64,000 bases of DNA from NCBI GenBank assembly GCA_023205875.1, contig CP060772.1, forward strand, positions 365,916 to 429,915, read 5' to 3'. Under the pieces are notes generated by a model. The model was not told where the DNA came from. It ran no database searches and saw only the letters and a list, made by a program, of their open reading frames with translations. The stretch is from Chloropicon primus. Its lineage: Eukaryota; Chlorophyta; Chloropicophyceae; Chloropicales; Chloropicaceae. Of this stretch, positions 44,182-54,482 are shown in pieces (the stretch's first letter is position 1; the number at the start of each line of letters is the position of its first letter). A program made the position numbers and the translations under genes.

Positions 44182-45268
44182 ACGCCGCTGCCAACCCCCC
44201 AAAGCCCACGACTCACCTCAGATCAAAGACCCTCACGCTCCCATCCGCGCTGACGCTGGCAAACACGCCTGCTCCCCCCCAAGCAATGTCGTAAACCTCC
44301 CTGTCGTGGGCGATGAGCTGCGTGTCCACCACCTCCTTCTCGATATCCCATATCGTGCAGGTGGTGTCGATGGACGACGTGCCTATCTTGTTCAGGTCGT
44401 CCTCGTTCCAGTCAAACGAGGTCAACGGGGCACAAAACTCGCTGTTGCTGCTGTTGCTCAAGATGGACTTGAGCTCAACGCTGCTGTTGCTGTCCTTGGT
44501 GTCGTCTATCTTGTAAATCCTCAAGTAGTCGCTGCTGGTGGCCAGGAGGTCCTCCGTGCCCGTCCCCTTCTCCGGGACAAACATGATCTTCGTCGCGGGA
44601 AAAGGGTGGTTGAAGGAGAGCGACGGGTTGGACAGCCCCAGCTCTCCTTTCGTCTCGTCCAAATACATGATCTCCACCTTGTTCACGTACTCCTCCACGA
44701 AGGAACCCGCCGCGAGGCGAAACTTCTTGTCCTTCCTCACGCTCCACGCCAAAGAATACACCATGTCCTTGCCGTTGTACGTGTAGATCTCCGCCCGCTT
44801 CTGACCCCCCATGTTATCCCCCGTCTTCCCCACCCCCTGCTGGTTCCCCACCCCTTGCCCGCCCTTGCCCACCCCCGTGCCCACCGCGGCCTTCTCGTTC
44901 CCCTCCTTCTTCCCCTCCCCCGCCGCCAGCTTCTTCGCCAACGCCGGAGGCAACGGTGCCCCTCCCTCCTCCTTGGTCTCCTCCTCCTCCACCTTGTCCT
45001 TGTCCTCCACCACAACCTTGCTCCTCTTCGCCTCACGCTCCTCCTCCTCCTCCTCAGCCTCCACCTTGGCCTCCTCCACCTTGGCCTCCTCTTCCACCGC
45101 CGCCACCGCCTCGTCCGCCGCGTTCACCACCACCGCCTCTGCCACCGCCGCTGCCTCTACCACCACCGCCGTCGTCGCCGCCGCCGTCGTCGTCGGCTCC
45201 TCCTCCTCCTGCCGTACTCCATCCTCTCCATCCCTCACTCCATGCTCGTCCTCGTGTGGCCTCTCCAT
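43434..45268 (-). CDS. DCAF7: DCAF7/LWD1-type WD40 protein (2 exons)
   Basis: Exons 45268-44217 and 43854-43434; the 362-bp intron contains a TTTTCG hexamer array. About 490 residues. WD40 scaffold of the DCAF7 (HAN11)/LWD/TTG1 family, which binds DYRK/HIPK kinases and CUL4-DDB1 in animals, and acts in the circadian clock and epidermal fate in plants. Characteristic blocks: [82 protein letters not shown], then exon 2 [27 protein letters not shown] and the short end VQILRV. The family is normally about 340 residues; here an acidic, Glu/Ala/Val-rich extension of about 190 residues precedes the propeller. Confidence 0.9.
44138..44180 (+). repeat. TTTTCG hexamer microsatellite in an intron
   Basis: About seven perfect TTTTCG units within the DCAF7 intron (43855-44216). 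Confidence 0.9.
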
Positions 45269-45567
45269 CGATCGTGGTTGAGGATGAGAAAGATGAACCC
45301 AAGGATGCGATGCTAACGCCAAGGGATGCCAAGGAAGCGGTGTTGTGTTCCTCCTCCCCCACGTCAATCCCTCCCTCCACCAGGAACACCCAGGGGGATG
45401 GGAATGGGAATGGGGATGGGGATGGGGATGAAACCTTGGTAGGTTTTTTTGTTTTTTTGGGGGGGGGGCTCGGTGGAAGGAAAGGTGAAGGTGAAGGTGA
45501 AGGTGAAGGTGTTCTTTTGTGGTTGTGGTTGTTGGTTGGTTCGCTCCTCCGTCTGTGTGTCTTGTGT

Positions 45568-45600
<33 letters not shown>

Positions 45601-47879
45601 TGGTCGTGGTCGTGGGTGTTTTATGTTTTGTTTTGTGTCGGCTCCGCCTCCCGCCCCTTGATGATGATGGAGGAAGGGAGGGGCCGCTTCAGAGACAGAG
45701 GAGGAGGAGGAGGAGGAGGAGGAGGAGGAGGAGGGCACTGGCATGGAAGGACCCGTCGTCATCATCATCAGAGGAGGAGGAGGAGGAGGAGGAGGAGGAG
45801 GAGGAGGCACTGGCATGGAAGGACCCGTCATCATCATCGAGACAGAGGAGGAGGAGGAGGAGGAGGCACTGGCATGGAAGGACCCGTCATCATCATCATC
45901 ATCAGAGACAGAGGAGGAGGAGGAGGAGGAGGAGGAGGAGGAGGGCATTGGCATGGAAGGACCCGTCGTCATCATCATCATCATCAGAGGAGGAGGAGGA
46001 GGAGGAGGAGGAGGAGGAGGGCACTGGCATGGAAGGACCCGTCGTCATCATCATCATCAGAGGAGGAGGAGGAGGAGGAGGAGGAGGAGGAGGAGGGCAT
46101 TGGCATGGAAGGACCCGTCGTCATCATCATCATCAGAGGAGGAGGAGGAGGAGGAGGAGGAGGAGGAGGAGGGCATTGGCATGGAAGGACCCGTCGTCAT
46201 CATCATCAGAGGAGGAGGAGGAGGAGGAGGAGGAGGAGGAGACATGGAAGGACCCGTCGTCATCATCATCAGAGGAGGAGGAGGAGGAGGGCATTGGCAT
46301 GGAAGGACCCGTCGTCATCATCATCATCAGAGGAGGAGGAGGAGGAGGAGGAGGAGGAGGAGGAGGGCATTGGCATGGAAGGACCCGTCGTCATCATCAT
46401 CATCATCAGAGGAGGAGGAGGAGGAGGATTGGCATGGAAGGACCCGTCGTCATCATCATCATCATCAGAGGAGGAGGAGGAGGGCATTGGCATGGAAGGA
46501 CCCGTCGTCATCATCATCATCATCATCATCAGAGGAGGAGGAGGAGGAGGAGGAGGAGGGCATTGGCATGGAAGGACCCGTCGTCATCATCATCATCAGA
46601 GGAGGAGGAGGAGGAGGAGGAGGAGGAGGAGGAGGGCATTGGCATGGAAGGACCCGTCGTCATCATCATCATCATCAGAGGAGGAGGAGGAGGAGGGCAT
46701 TGGCATGGAAGGACCCGTCGTCATCATCATCATCATCATCAGAGGAGGAGGAGGAGGAGGAGGAGGAGGGCATTGGCATGGAAGGACCCGTCGTCATCAT
46801 CATCATCAGAGGAGGAGGAGGAGGAGGAGGAGGAGGAGGGCATTGGCATGGAAGGACCCGTCGTCATCATCATCATCAGAGGAGGAGGAGGAGGAGGAGG
46901 AGGAGGAGGAGGGCATTGGCATGGAAGGACCCGTCATCATCATCATCATCAGAGGAGGAGGAGGAGGAGGAGGAGGAGGAGGGCATTGGCATGGAAGGAC
47001 CCGTCGTCATCATCATCATCATCAGAGGAGGAGGAGGAGGTCCTCGTCCTCGTTCATGGTTGGGTTTCCTTAACCAAGAACGAAGAAGACTCTCCCTTGG
47101 GGAAAGGGTCGTAACTCGAGTGTCTCCGTCCTCCTTCCACCTTGGAGTTTTCTTAAGGAAAAGATTTACACTTCTTCCTCTCCAGGAGCCAGTTAGGGCA
47201 AGATCCAGGACAAGACCCACCAGTGTCTTGGAGACCAAGGACGAGGAGGTGCTGCTTCGGTTGGACCAGGAGGGAGAGGGAGAGTACAAGGGGGAAAGGG
47301 GTTGGCATAAGTGGGAGCGTCTCGTCGCGGGCTTTCCATTGATCCCTTCCTTCGGTCGAGGCGAGAGGTGGTTCGTTTAGGAGGGTCGAGGTTTTCGGAC
47401 GCAGATAGGGGACGGAGAGGGTCGAGGTGGGGGGTGGGAGACCAAGGCAGGGCAGGGCACACCGACACCCGGGTAGAGGGATCAGCATCATTGTAGAAAG
47501 GTGCCATCTTGTGCGAGCCTCCTTCCGTTCACACACAGCAGGAGAAGAGGAGAGAAGAGGAGTGGAGAGAAGGACACTCAGTCACTCAGGAGTGACGTGG
47601 TTGTCCAGTCACTCGTGTTGGTAGAGAGAGACAGTCTGCTCGTGTGGGTGGAGAAGAAGAAGAAGAAGAGCAAGCCATTCACTGATTCATTCAATCCTTG
47701 GAGTGACACAGTTGCCCAAGCCATCCATCGATTGATTGACTCAGTGACACACAAGCTAGACACAAGCTAGACACCGAGAGGTTTTGGCTTGGCTTAGAGT
47801 ATAGAAGAGTTTGATAAGATATATCGCAAAGATTGGGAGCAAAAAGAGATTGTCGAAAAAGTACGGACGTTACGTGAAG
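45269..47879. other. 2.6-kb divergent intergenic region
   Basis: The longest gene-free stretch between genes. It carries GGGATG and GGTGAA repeats (45395-45510), GTCCTC repeats (45565-45605), the large minisatellite (separate entry), then ordinary sequence with one element-like copy at 47318-47346 (CTCGTCGCGGGCTTTCCATT). Three long forward open frames here are repeat artefacts. Confidence 0.7.
45697..47041 (+). repeat. GGA/CAT minisatellite with 18-bp core, about 19 units
   Basis: Each unit is the core GGCATGGAAGGACCCGTC, then a (CAT)n run, CAGA, and a (GGA)n run, 55-85 bp in total. About 19 cores can be counted. Variation is almost only in triplet copy number, so all three forward frames remain open through the array. 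No gene is inferred. Confidence 0.92.
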
Positions 47880-49238
47880 ATGCCCGAGGTATCCTTCGAT
47901 CCGTCGTTGGAGATGACTTCCAAGGACACCAAGGACGTGAGGCTGGACGTGATCAATGAGCAGGACACGCCCTCCTCGTCCAGGGGGAGCAGCAACTCGA
48001 GCCTCTCGGAGTCCATCCTCGTGCCTGGATCGATGCCGAGCTCCTTCCAGGTGGAGAGTCCTCGAAAGGTTCCCAAGAGACAGAAGAAGCGTAGCGTTCA
48101 CTTCTCGCAACTGGAGAAGACCAAGAAGCCCAGCTCGGGGTTCAACAGGACTTCCTGGATCCTCCTGGGCTTCAACCTCATCCAAGTCGTCGCCCTGATC
48201 GTCCTCGTCCTCCATTACTCTGGAGACAACGCGAGCACGGAGAGGATCTGCGTGGGAGGAGGAGGAAACGGAAACTCCAACGAGGGCGAGGGCGAGAAGG
48301 GTGGCATCGGCAGCATCGACTCCAAGGGAATGTTCATGGTCGCTTCCATCAACACGTACTTGGATGACATCTCCTCCCCCAGTGGAGGGAACTTCACCAC
48401 GAACTTTGGCAAGTCAGGGAAGCAACCAATGCAGACCAAGATCACGCCGCCTTGGGACCTGCAGTACTTCAAGGACAGCGAGGTGCAGGACTACTTTGGC
48501 TCGCTCGCGCCCAACGCGGACGAGCAGCAAGTTTTCCTCGGGATCGATAGCAGTCAGGTCCTGGCGGTGTACCAAAAGAGGATGAACCTCACCCTCACGA
48601 GCTCGACCTTGTGCTACTTTACGAATTATGCCGTGGGTACCGTCACACCTGTCTCGGAGGAGTTCAAGCAAGCGAACGCTGAGGCGAGGGACTACATGCT
48701 GAGCACGGTGCAGCACTTTGAGCAGGAGGGCTTCTGCACGAACAGCCTCCAGCCTGAGGGCAACGGGGGGATCCTTTCCAGGATCGGCCCGTACGTCCAA
48801 TCGACGATTGCCAAGACATACAGGCATCCTTGCACGAGCTTCGAGGAGTTTAGGGTAGCCATCGTGCAGGACTTGCTGGGCATCATGGAGGCCAAGGCCA
48901 GGGAGACGTTCAGCACGAAAGACGAGGAGGCGGTGATGGACCACTGCACTCAATTCTTCGCGGAGGACGTGGAAGGGTACGTCAGGGATGCGACGGGGGA
49001 CTACATGATGCTCAAGTCGAGGGCGGCCTTGATGCCGGTGCTCTTGGAACGGCCCTTCTTCGTCGCGCTGGAGCACAAGGTCCTGGCCCAGAACTTCGAC
49101 GTCAGCGTCGTGTCCCAGATGCAGGTGACGGGTCCCGAGGGGAAGCAGGAGTGGTACGACACTTCTTTCTTCCAGTTCAGCGGCGAGAAGGACTGGCCGC
49201 CCAAGATCACCAAAGTCTACTTCAGCTTCCACAACTGA
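47880..49238 (+). CDS. Unknown single-pass (type II-like) membrane protein
   Basis: 452 residues from ATG 47880; the upstream in-frame start is TTG. No family recognised. The first 90 residues are polar and end in a basic cluster (VPKRQKKRSVHF, EKTKKPSS). One membrane helix spans about 92-113 (SWILLGFNLIQVVALIVLVLHY), and a Gly/Asn/Glu-rich hinge follows. The remaining 300 residues are a folded-looking domain with conserved-type Cys (ERICVGG, STLCYF, EGFCTN, RHPCTSF, MDHCTQF). With a basic N-terminal flank, the C-terminal domain would face the lumen or the outside. Coding status is supported by length, codon character and the 192-bp convergent gap. Confidence 0.7.
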   Translation: MPEVSFDPSLEMTSKDTKDVRLDVINEQDTPSSSRGSSNSSLSESILVPGSMPSSFQVESPRKVPKRQKKRSVHFSQLEKTKKPSSGFNRTSWILLGFNLIQVVALIVLVLHYSGDNASTERICVGGGGNGNSNEGEGEKGGIGSIDSKGMFMVASINTYLDDISSPSGGNFTTNFGKSGKQPMQTKITPPWDLQYFKDSEVQDYFGSLAPNADEQQVFLGIDSSQVLAVYQKRMNLTLTSSTLCYFTNYAVGTVTPVSEEFKQANAEARDYMLSTVQHFEQEGFCTNSLQPEGNGGILSRIGPYVQSTIAKTYRHPCTSFEEFRVAIVQDLLGIMEAKARETFSTKDEEAVMDHCTQFFAEDVEGYVRDATGDYMMLKSRAALMPVLLERPFFVALEHKVLAQNFDVSVVSQMQVTGPEGKQEWYDTSFFQFSGEKDWPPKITKVYFSFHN

Positions 49239-49430
49239 TGCCGGTCCGTTCGGCGAGTTATCCTTTTGTTTGGTGTATATATATATATTATGAAAAAACA
49301 TCTCAAAAGCAGGATGACCTGAACCCACCCCTCTAAAAAGAAAAAAAAAATAGGAAAGGAACGCCTGCCGCCAGCCACTCTTAACTGGTACATGGCACTT
49401 TGCCTCGCGCCCCATTGTATATCTCGTCTC

Positions 49431-50618
49431 TCAAAACTTGGCAATGATTGCCTTCAAAATCTCGTAACTGGTCAAAACTATTGCGCACGAGGGCGCGGCC
49501 CTCGCCGCCCTCGCCGCTGCCCCGTCGAAGAGCCTGCCGGGGCCCTCCTGCGTTGCTATCTTGCGTATCATTCCACCCACCTGCCTCACCCCGCTGTCCT
49601 TTCTTAGGAACCCCACCGCCGGCCTTTGCCCCTTGGCCGTTGCCGCCCGGTCGTCCTGCAGGAGGTCCACCTGGATCCTCGTCTTCACGACGTCCAGGGG
49701 GGTCGTGACCGACGCGGCCACGACGCCCCCAACCGTCCCGGACAAAAGGTTGACGTACGCGACTTGCCTGAGCACGCCTTGGGGTCCCGCGTCCTCAGTG
49801 GCGTGCTTGGCATCCGCGACCGGCGAGGACAGCCTCCTCCTTACGCTCTCCGTCACCACCCAGTAGATTCCCGAAAACGGGACGTCCCGGGCAAGCGTCG
49901 CGACGGTGCCCTTCCACAGCTGGCTGAACCCCCGCAGGCTCCCCAGCGACGACGGGGAGGGCGACGACGAGGGCATCTTCGTCGCGAAAGCCTGGACCCT
50001 CGTCCTGTACCTCTCCAGCGGGCTGGTGATGAGGACCGCGAGTCCCCTCGCAGTGGTTCCCGCAACCAGGGCGGGCATGAGCGAGTCCTCCCCCGTCGCC
50101 CCCTTCGTGAGGCGCGCCTTGAGGGCCTCGTAAGTCGGCATGTAGATGCCAACCTGGGGTATCGCCATGGCGAGCGCGGCGGGCGTCCCCCTCCACAGGA
50201 CCTTGAATCCCTCCTTCCGAACGATCTTCCTCGCCGCGTCCAGAGTCCCGCTAAAGATGCCGCACTCCTTGGCCCCCGTCGTCGCGCAGAGGGCTCCTCC
50301 CCGCGTCACCCCGACGTTGATCGAGATCGGGTTCGCGTTCGCGTCCAGCTTCACCCCCGGCAGGCAACCGCAAGACAGGTAAGTGAGCTGACTGCTCTGC
50401 AAACCTAGCCTCGGCAAGACCGTCTTCATGCTCTGGGACGAGCTCAGCACTGCCGCGTTCATGTTCAGCTGCGCCGCTTGCGTCTGCACCCTCGTCTTCA
50501 CCACGTCCATGGGGTTCGTTATCAACGCGCTCGCTACCGCTGCACCAGCCGCCGCTACAACTCTGTCCAACCCAGCCACACCTCCGCCCCTTCTGTTCTC
50601 TCCCACGCCGGACACCAT
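49431..50618 (-). CDS. Mitochondrial carrier, SLC25A39/40 (Mtm1)-like
   Basis: 395 residues, single exon. Mitochondrial inner-membrane carrier with three repeats bearing the Px(D/E)xx(K/R) signature: NPMDVVKTRVQTQ, SPLERYRTRVQAF and TPLDVVKTRIQVD. The long loop after the first signature contains CGCLPG and further Cys residues (ALCATTGAKECG). It is followed by TLDAARKIVRKEGFKVLWRGTPAALAMAIPQVGIYMPTYEAL, the pattern of SLC25A39/40 and yeast Mtm1. Animal members import glutathione into mitochondria; Mtm1 is linked to Mn-SOD and Fe-S status. The assignment to this subgroup rests on the Cys-containing loop and repeat spacing. Confidence 0.85.
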   Translation of the reverse strand: MVSGVGENRRGGGVAGLDRVVAAAGAAVASALITNPMDVVKTRVQTQAAQLNMNAAVLSSSQSMKTVLPRLGLQSSQLTYLSCGCLPGVKLDANANPISINVGVTRGGALCATTGAKECGIFSGTLDAARKIVRKEGFKVLWRGTPAALAMAIPQVGIYMPTYEALKARLTKGATGEDSLMPALVAGTTARGLAVLITSPLERYRTRVQAFATKMPSSSPSPSSLGSLRGFSQLWKGTVATLARDVPFSGIYWVVTESVRRRLSSPVADAKHATEDAGPQGVLRQVAYVNLLSGTVGGVVAASVTTPLDVVKTRIQVDLLQDDRAATAKGQRPAVGFLRKDSGVRQVGGMIRKIATQEGPGRLFDGAAARAARAAPSCAIVLTSYEILKAIIAKF

Positions 50619-51577
50619 CCTCTCTCTCTCTCTCCTCCTCCACTCACTGCATCCCCTTCCTCTCCTCTGCCCCTCTCCTCCTCAGCCTTCACCTTCTTCG
50701 CTCCTCAGAACGACCTCGCTCGCCGATCCCGAACAAGAAAAACACGTGCGACACACCAATCGAAAGCCCGCGAGGTGACGCACCCTTTGTCGTTACCCTC
50801 CACCCCCTTCCCCTCCGTCCCTTTCCCTCGTCTCGCGTCAAAGTCCTGGCTTTGGACTCTTTCCGTGGCGTCTTCCTCACAAAATCCTTCGCCAACCCAA
50901 CAAGATGGCCACGAAAACTTTCGATCGAGGTATCGTTGGAAAGATCGAGACGAGACGCTTCCGATGATCCAACCCTCTCTCTCTCTCCCTCGTCCGCCTT
51001 CCCCTCCAAAGAGCTCCGAACGTCCAAAGTCTCCGGCTCCTCTCCTCTCTCTCTTGTGACGTCGCCTTCGCGCGAGAATCTGTCCAGGGGGCGCTGCCAA
51101 ACGAGAGACGACCAGGGCGACGGACGAAAGCGACAGCAGAGGGAGGAGGAGAGCGACGTAGGAGGAGAGGAAGGGATCATCGGAAAGAGCGTCTCGCGAG
51201 CTTTCCAACGATACCTTAGTTGCTTCGTTTGGCGTCCGGACGAAAGAAGGAGACGCCAAAGTGTGAAAGATCTTGGTCAGCGAGAGGAGGAGAGACCGAC
51301 GGAGGAGAGGGACAAAAGCGGCAACAGAGGGTGGAGGAGGTCGAAACGCAAGACGAGAGTGGAATCATCGATCGGAAAGAGTGTCTCACGATCTTTCGAA
51401 AGATAGGTCGCACGAGGTGTTTCTGTTTCGTTTCGGGGTCGAGGAGTATTGATTGACTCGATCGTGCAGCCGCCGAGCAAGGGGAACCAAGCGGAGTGGT
51501 GTGTGGGATTGATCTTTTGATTGGTTTGAGGATTGGTTTGATTGAAGTTTTGTGTTTGTGCTTTGTTGTGAGGAAGG
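50619..51577. promoter_or_regulatory. Divergent promoter space with four element copies
   Basis: Copies of the palindromic element at about 50752-50776 (reverse), 50929-50970, 51174-51215 and 51365-51409. The last two are inside the dispersed 265-bp repeat. Open frames here encode only repeat peptides. Confidence 0.6.
51138..51404 (-). repeat. Dispersed 265-bp repeat, copy 2 (inverted)
   Basis: Reverse-complement partner of 41147-41413. Both copies sit in a divergent promoter space and both include two palindromic elements. Confidence 0.85.
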
Positions 51578-52399
51578 ATGGCGGACTATCACTCGACGAT
51601 GAGGAATGCCAAGCCGGAGACCACCGAGTGGGAGGACTTGCAGGTGAAGCACGGGAACTGGGAGGCGAGGGAGAAGCCACCACCGCCACCGGAGTGGACG
51701 CCGAACGAGAGGGAGGAGAAGGAGCTTGACAGGGAGTTGGACGTGGGTGAGGTTGTGTCCAAGCTGGATACTTGCGATGTGAACGACTTGAGTGACCTGG
51801 AGGATGACTTTGATGATGACAGGTTCCTGGAGCAGTACAGGAGTCAGAGGTTGGCGGAGCTCAAGGAGCGGGAGAAGGTGGTGGTCCTTCCCCCTGGTCA
51901 CGGCGAGTTTCTCTTCATCAGGAGAGAGGACTTCGTCAAGGAGGTGACGGAGGCGAGCAGCAAGGCGTGGGTCATCACGCACCTGTACCAGGAGGCGAAC
52001 GAGAGGAGCCAGATCATGCAGAGGAGTCTCGACGAGCTCTGCAAGAAGTACGTCGGGACCAAGTTCGTGAAGATCATAAGCACGGACTGCATACCAAAGT
52101 ACCCGGACGACTTGCTGCCGACCCTTCTGCTTTACAAGGACGGCAAGGTCCAGAAGACGATGGAGGGACTCGCCAAGTTCGGCGGCAAGAGGCTCACGCC
52201 GGAGAGCATCGCTTTCGAGCTGAACGAGCTCTTCCCGGAGGACCCGGTCTTGACGCTCGGCTCCAACGCCGCGGGAGGGGACCGCGCCAGGCTGCACGCG
52301 CAGTCCCAGGCGGAGGTTGTCCGATCCGCCGTCAACAGGTTCATCAAGGAGAGCGAGGACAAGACCCTGAGCGAGGAGGAGGACGACTTGTGGGATTAA
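51578..52399 (+). CDS. Phosducin-like protein (PDCL3/Plp2-type)
   Basis: 273 residues, single exon. Thioredoxin-fold co-chaperone of the phosducin family; members assist the CCT chaperonin in folding actin, tubulin and G-beta. N-terminal signature TTEWEDLQVKHGNWE corresponds to the TQWND--RK-G motif of PDCL2/3. Then come an acidic segment (DLSDLEDDFDDDRFLEQYRSQRLAELK) and a thioredoxin-like domain from about residue 105: FLFIRREDFVKEVTEASSKAWVITHLYQE, KFVKIISTDCIPKYPDDLLPTLLLYKDGK. The C-terminal acidic tail (SEEEDDLWD) is also usual. It lacks the N-terminal G-beta-gamma-binding helix of classical phosducin. Confidence 0.87.
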   Translation: MADYHSTMRNAKPETTEWEDLQVKHGNWEAREKPPPPPEWTPNEREEKELDRELDVGEVVSKLDTCDVNDLSDLEDDFDDDRFLEQYRSQRLAELKEREKVVVLPPGHGEFLFIRREDFVKEVTEASSKAWVITHLYQEANERSQIMQRSLDELCKKYVGTKFVKIISTDCIPKYPDDLLPTLLLYKDGKVQKTMEGLAKFGGKRLTPESIAFELNELFPEDPVLTLGSNAAGGDRARLHAQSQAEVVRSAVNRFIKESEDKTLSEEEDDLWD

Positions 52400-52664
52400 A
52401 GCAACATCATCACCATCCAGTTTCGTTGTCGACGGACAGCAACAGCAACGAGGGCGTCAAAGTCTTTACCTTTGTCGTCGTCCTTGGGTTTGCTCACGAA
52501 TAAACAGAAAAGTCATCGATTGTAAATTAAAAGAAACAATACCAAAACACCTGGTGGAGCACGAACGGCGGACGGTGGACCATATTCTCATCGGCGTGTC
52601 GTGTCAGACTCCTTCCCTTTCCCCCGGTCCTGGCGAGGACTGGCCGCGGGTGCCAGCCTCCTCC

Positions 52665-52995
52665 TCACTTGGCAATCTCCTTGGACACCTTCTCCAGCTC
52701 GGTCCTCTGCGTGGACAGCAGAACGAAAGCAAAGCAAAGGACAGTGTGTGGTGGTGGTGGTGTCAGCAAGACAAAACAGAAGATGAAGAAAAAGGATGAG
52801 GATGATGAGGATGATGAAGGGGTGTTTGGTTTGGGATGACTCACCAGCTGCTTGGCAAAGTCGTCCGTGACGTCGTCATCGTCCCAGTCGTTCTCCCACC
52901 GCTCGGCGTCGGCGAGGTCCTCCTCCGCCTCGTTCCACTCTGCAACAAAACACAAAGGCACAAAGGAAAGTCAGAAAGGAGAACAAAACCCTTTG

Positions 52996-53026
<31 letters not shown>

Positions 53027-53635
53027 GAGGAGGAGGAGGCTTCTCTGAAAGCTCACGAGTCCAACAGGGAGGAAAGGAAAGGAAAGGAGAGGAGAGGAAA
53101 GGAGAGGGATCTCTCTTCCATCTCTCCCTCCCTCCAACAAAACGCGAAACGAGGACAACAACACCAAGGGTGGACATCATGAGGACTGTGACGGTAGCTC
53201 CTCTCCTTCTCCTTCTCCTTCTCCTCCCGTCTGCTCGTGATCGTGCTTCTCAAGAACGAAACGAAGGATCTCCCAACTCTCTTCTTCCATCTTTCCCTCC
53301 AACAATAAAAAAAAATGAGGCCAACGCCAACGAGGGTGACGATCACGATCACGATCACGATCACGAGGACGGTGCCATCCTCTCCCTCTCCTCCTCCTCC
53401 TCCTCCTCCTCCTCCTCCTGCTGCTGCTGCTGCTTCTCAGGGATCGAGGTGATCTCTCCATCCTTTTCGTACGCGCGCGACCCAAGCAAACCGAGCGCGT
53501 TGGCGAACGAAGAAGCTGATGCTTGTGGTGGTGGTGGTGTTTACCTTGTGTCTCGAACTCCTCGAAGTCATCGTCCTCCTCTATGGCGACCTGCTTCACC
53601 ACCTCCTGGTACTTGTCCATCTTCACCTCCGCCAT
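52665..53635 (-). CDS. SEM1: Dss1/Sem1, 26S proteasome lid subunit (3 exons)
   Basis: Tiny acidic protein of about 75 residues in three exons: 53635-53545, 52939-52845, 52706-52665. All junctions are GT-AG and in frame. Dss1/Sem1 is the smallest lid subunit of the 26S proteasome, and also acts in TREX-2 mRNA export and with BRCA2. The sequence shows both conserved acidic-aromatic clusters: EEDDDFEEFETQ at the end of exon 1 and ERWENDWDDDDVTDDFAKQL in exon 2. The C-terminal helix RTELEKVSKEIAK is in exon 3. The first intron (605 bp) is eight times longer than most others here and contains CAG, GGA and GATCAC repeats. It is too short and split to be found by frame length alone. Confidence 0.92.
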
Positions 53636-53878
53636 CCTCTCGATCGATTTCAAAACAAACTCTCGACTGCTGCTGCTTGCTGCTGGAGGGAAGGGGCGAC
53701 GGAGGGAGGGAGACATTAGGACACGGAGGGGGACGGAGCAGAGGAGAGAGGTCTGGTGCGGTAGAACACATCAAGGGCTTTCCAAAGATACCAAGCTTGC
53801 CTTGTTTGAGTACCGGAGTCGTGAGAACGGAGGGGTTCTCTCCACGATTAGACGGTAACGCTTGCGCTGGAGGAGGGG
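53636..53878. promoter_or_regulatory. Short divergent promoter with element copy
   Basis: 243 bp between diverging ATGs. CTTTCCAAAGATACC lies at 53778-53792, 86 bp before the SRPBCC ATG and about 140 bp from the Dss1 ATG. Confidence 0.55.
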
Positions 53879-54413
53879 ATGATGATAAAGAGAACGGCCA
53901 GGTGCAAGGCGACCAGGGACACGATATGGAGGACGTGCTTCCAGGACGTCACAAAGTGGCCAGAGTGGGATCCTGATCTGAAGGAGGTCACCGACGCCAG
54001 CGGCGAGTGCGTGGACGGGACAACCATGACGTTTCACATGGCTGATGGCGGAGGTCCGTTCTTCATGAAGTGCGCGAGCGTCAGCATCAACAACCACTTG
54101 GAGTTCACAGGGAGGGTACGGGTCATGTGTGTTGAGCCTTACCGTCATCGATGAAAGCTGACTGTCTTGTTCTTCTTCTTCCCCCCTCAAGTTTCTTCTG
54201 GGCTTCGCTGGAGCAAAGGGGACGTTCGACTTGAAGGACACCGCAAAGTCGACGAGTGCGATCCCTGAAACCGAAGTCGTGTACACGTTTGGCCTCACAG
54301 GGGTCCTTGGAGCGATCTTTGGGTCCCTGAACAAGAAGGGCATCACAAAGGGCGTGGAGGAAGGACTGGAAAACATCATCGCGATGTCTGAAGCAGCGCA
54401 AGGAAAGGAGTGA
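53879..54413 (+). CDS. SRPBCC/START-like small protein (2 exons)
   Basis: Exons 53879-54115 and 54192-54413, phase 0, 152 residues. Matches the SRPBCC (polyketide cyclase/dehydrase-like) pattern: an initial helix ATRDTIWRTCFQDVTKWPEWDPDLKEV, where the W-x-x-W-DP-L motif is characteristic. Then follow beta strands (GTTMTFHMADGGGPFFMKCASV, LEFTGRFLLGF) and a long C-terminal helix (NKKGITKGVEEGLENIIAMSEAA). These domains bind hydrophobic ligands; the ligand is unknown. A second ATG directly follows the first (53882) and is an equally good start. Confidence 0.75.
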
Positions 54414-54482
54414 ACCCCCTCGAAAACAAAAGAATGGAAGAATGGATTTTGTCCCTCCCTTATTACAATTCTTACACACCGA

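Noticed and set aside
44956-47380. Three forward open frames of 705, 531 and 545 codons
   Set aside because: They run through the GGA/CAT minisatellite, which is open in all frames because every unit varies by triplets. The peptides are only homopolymer runs, and no promoter or family similarity is seen.
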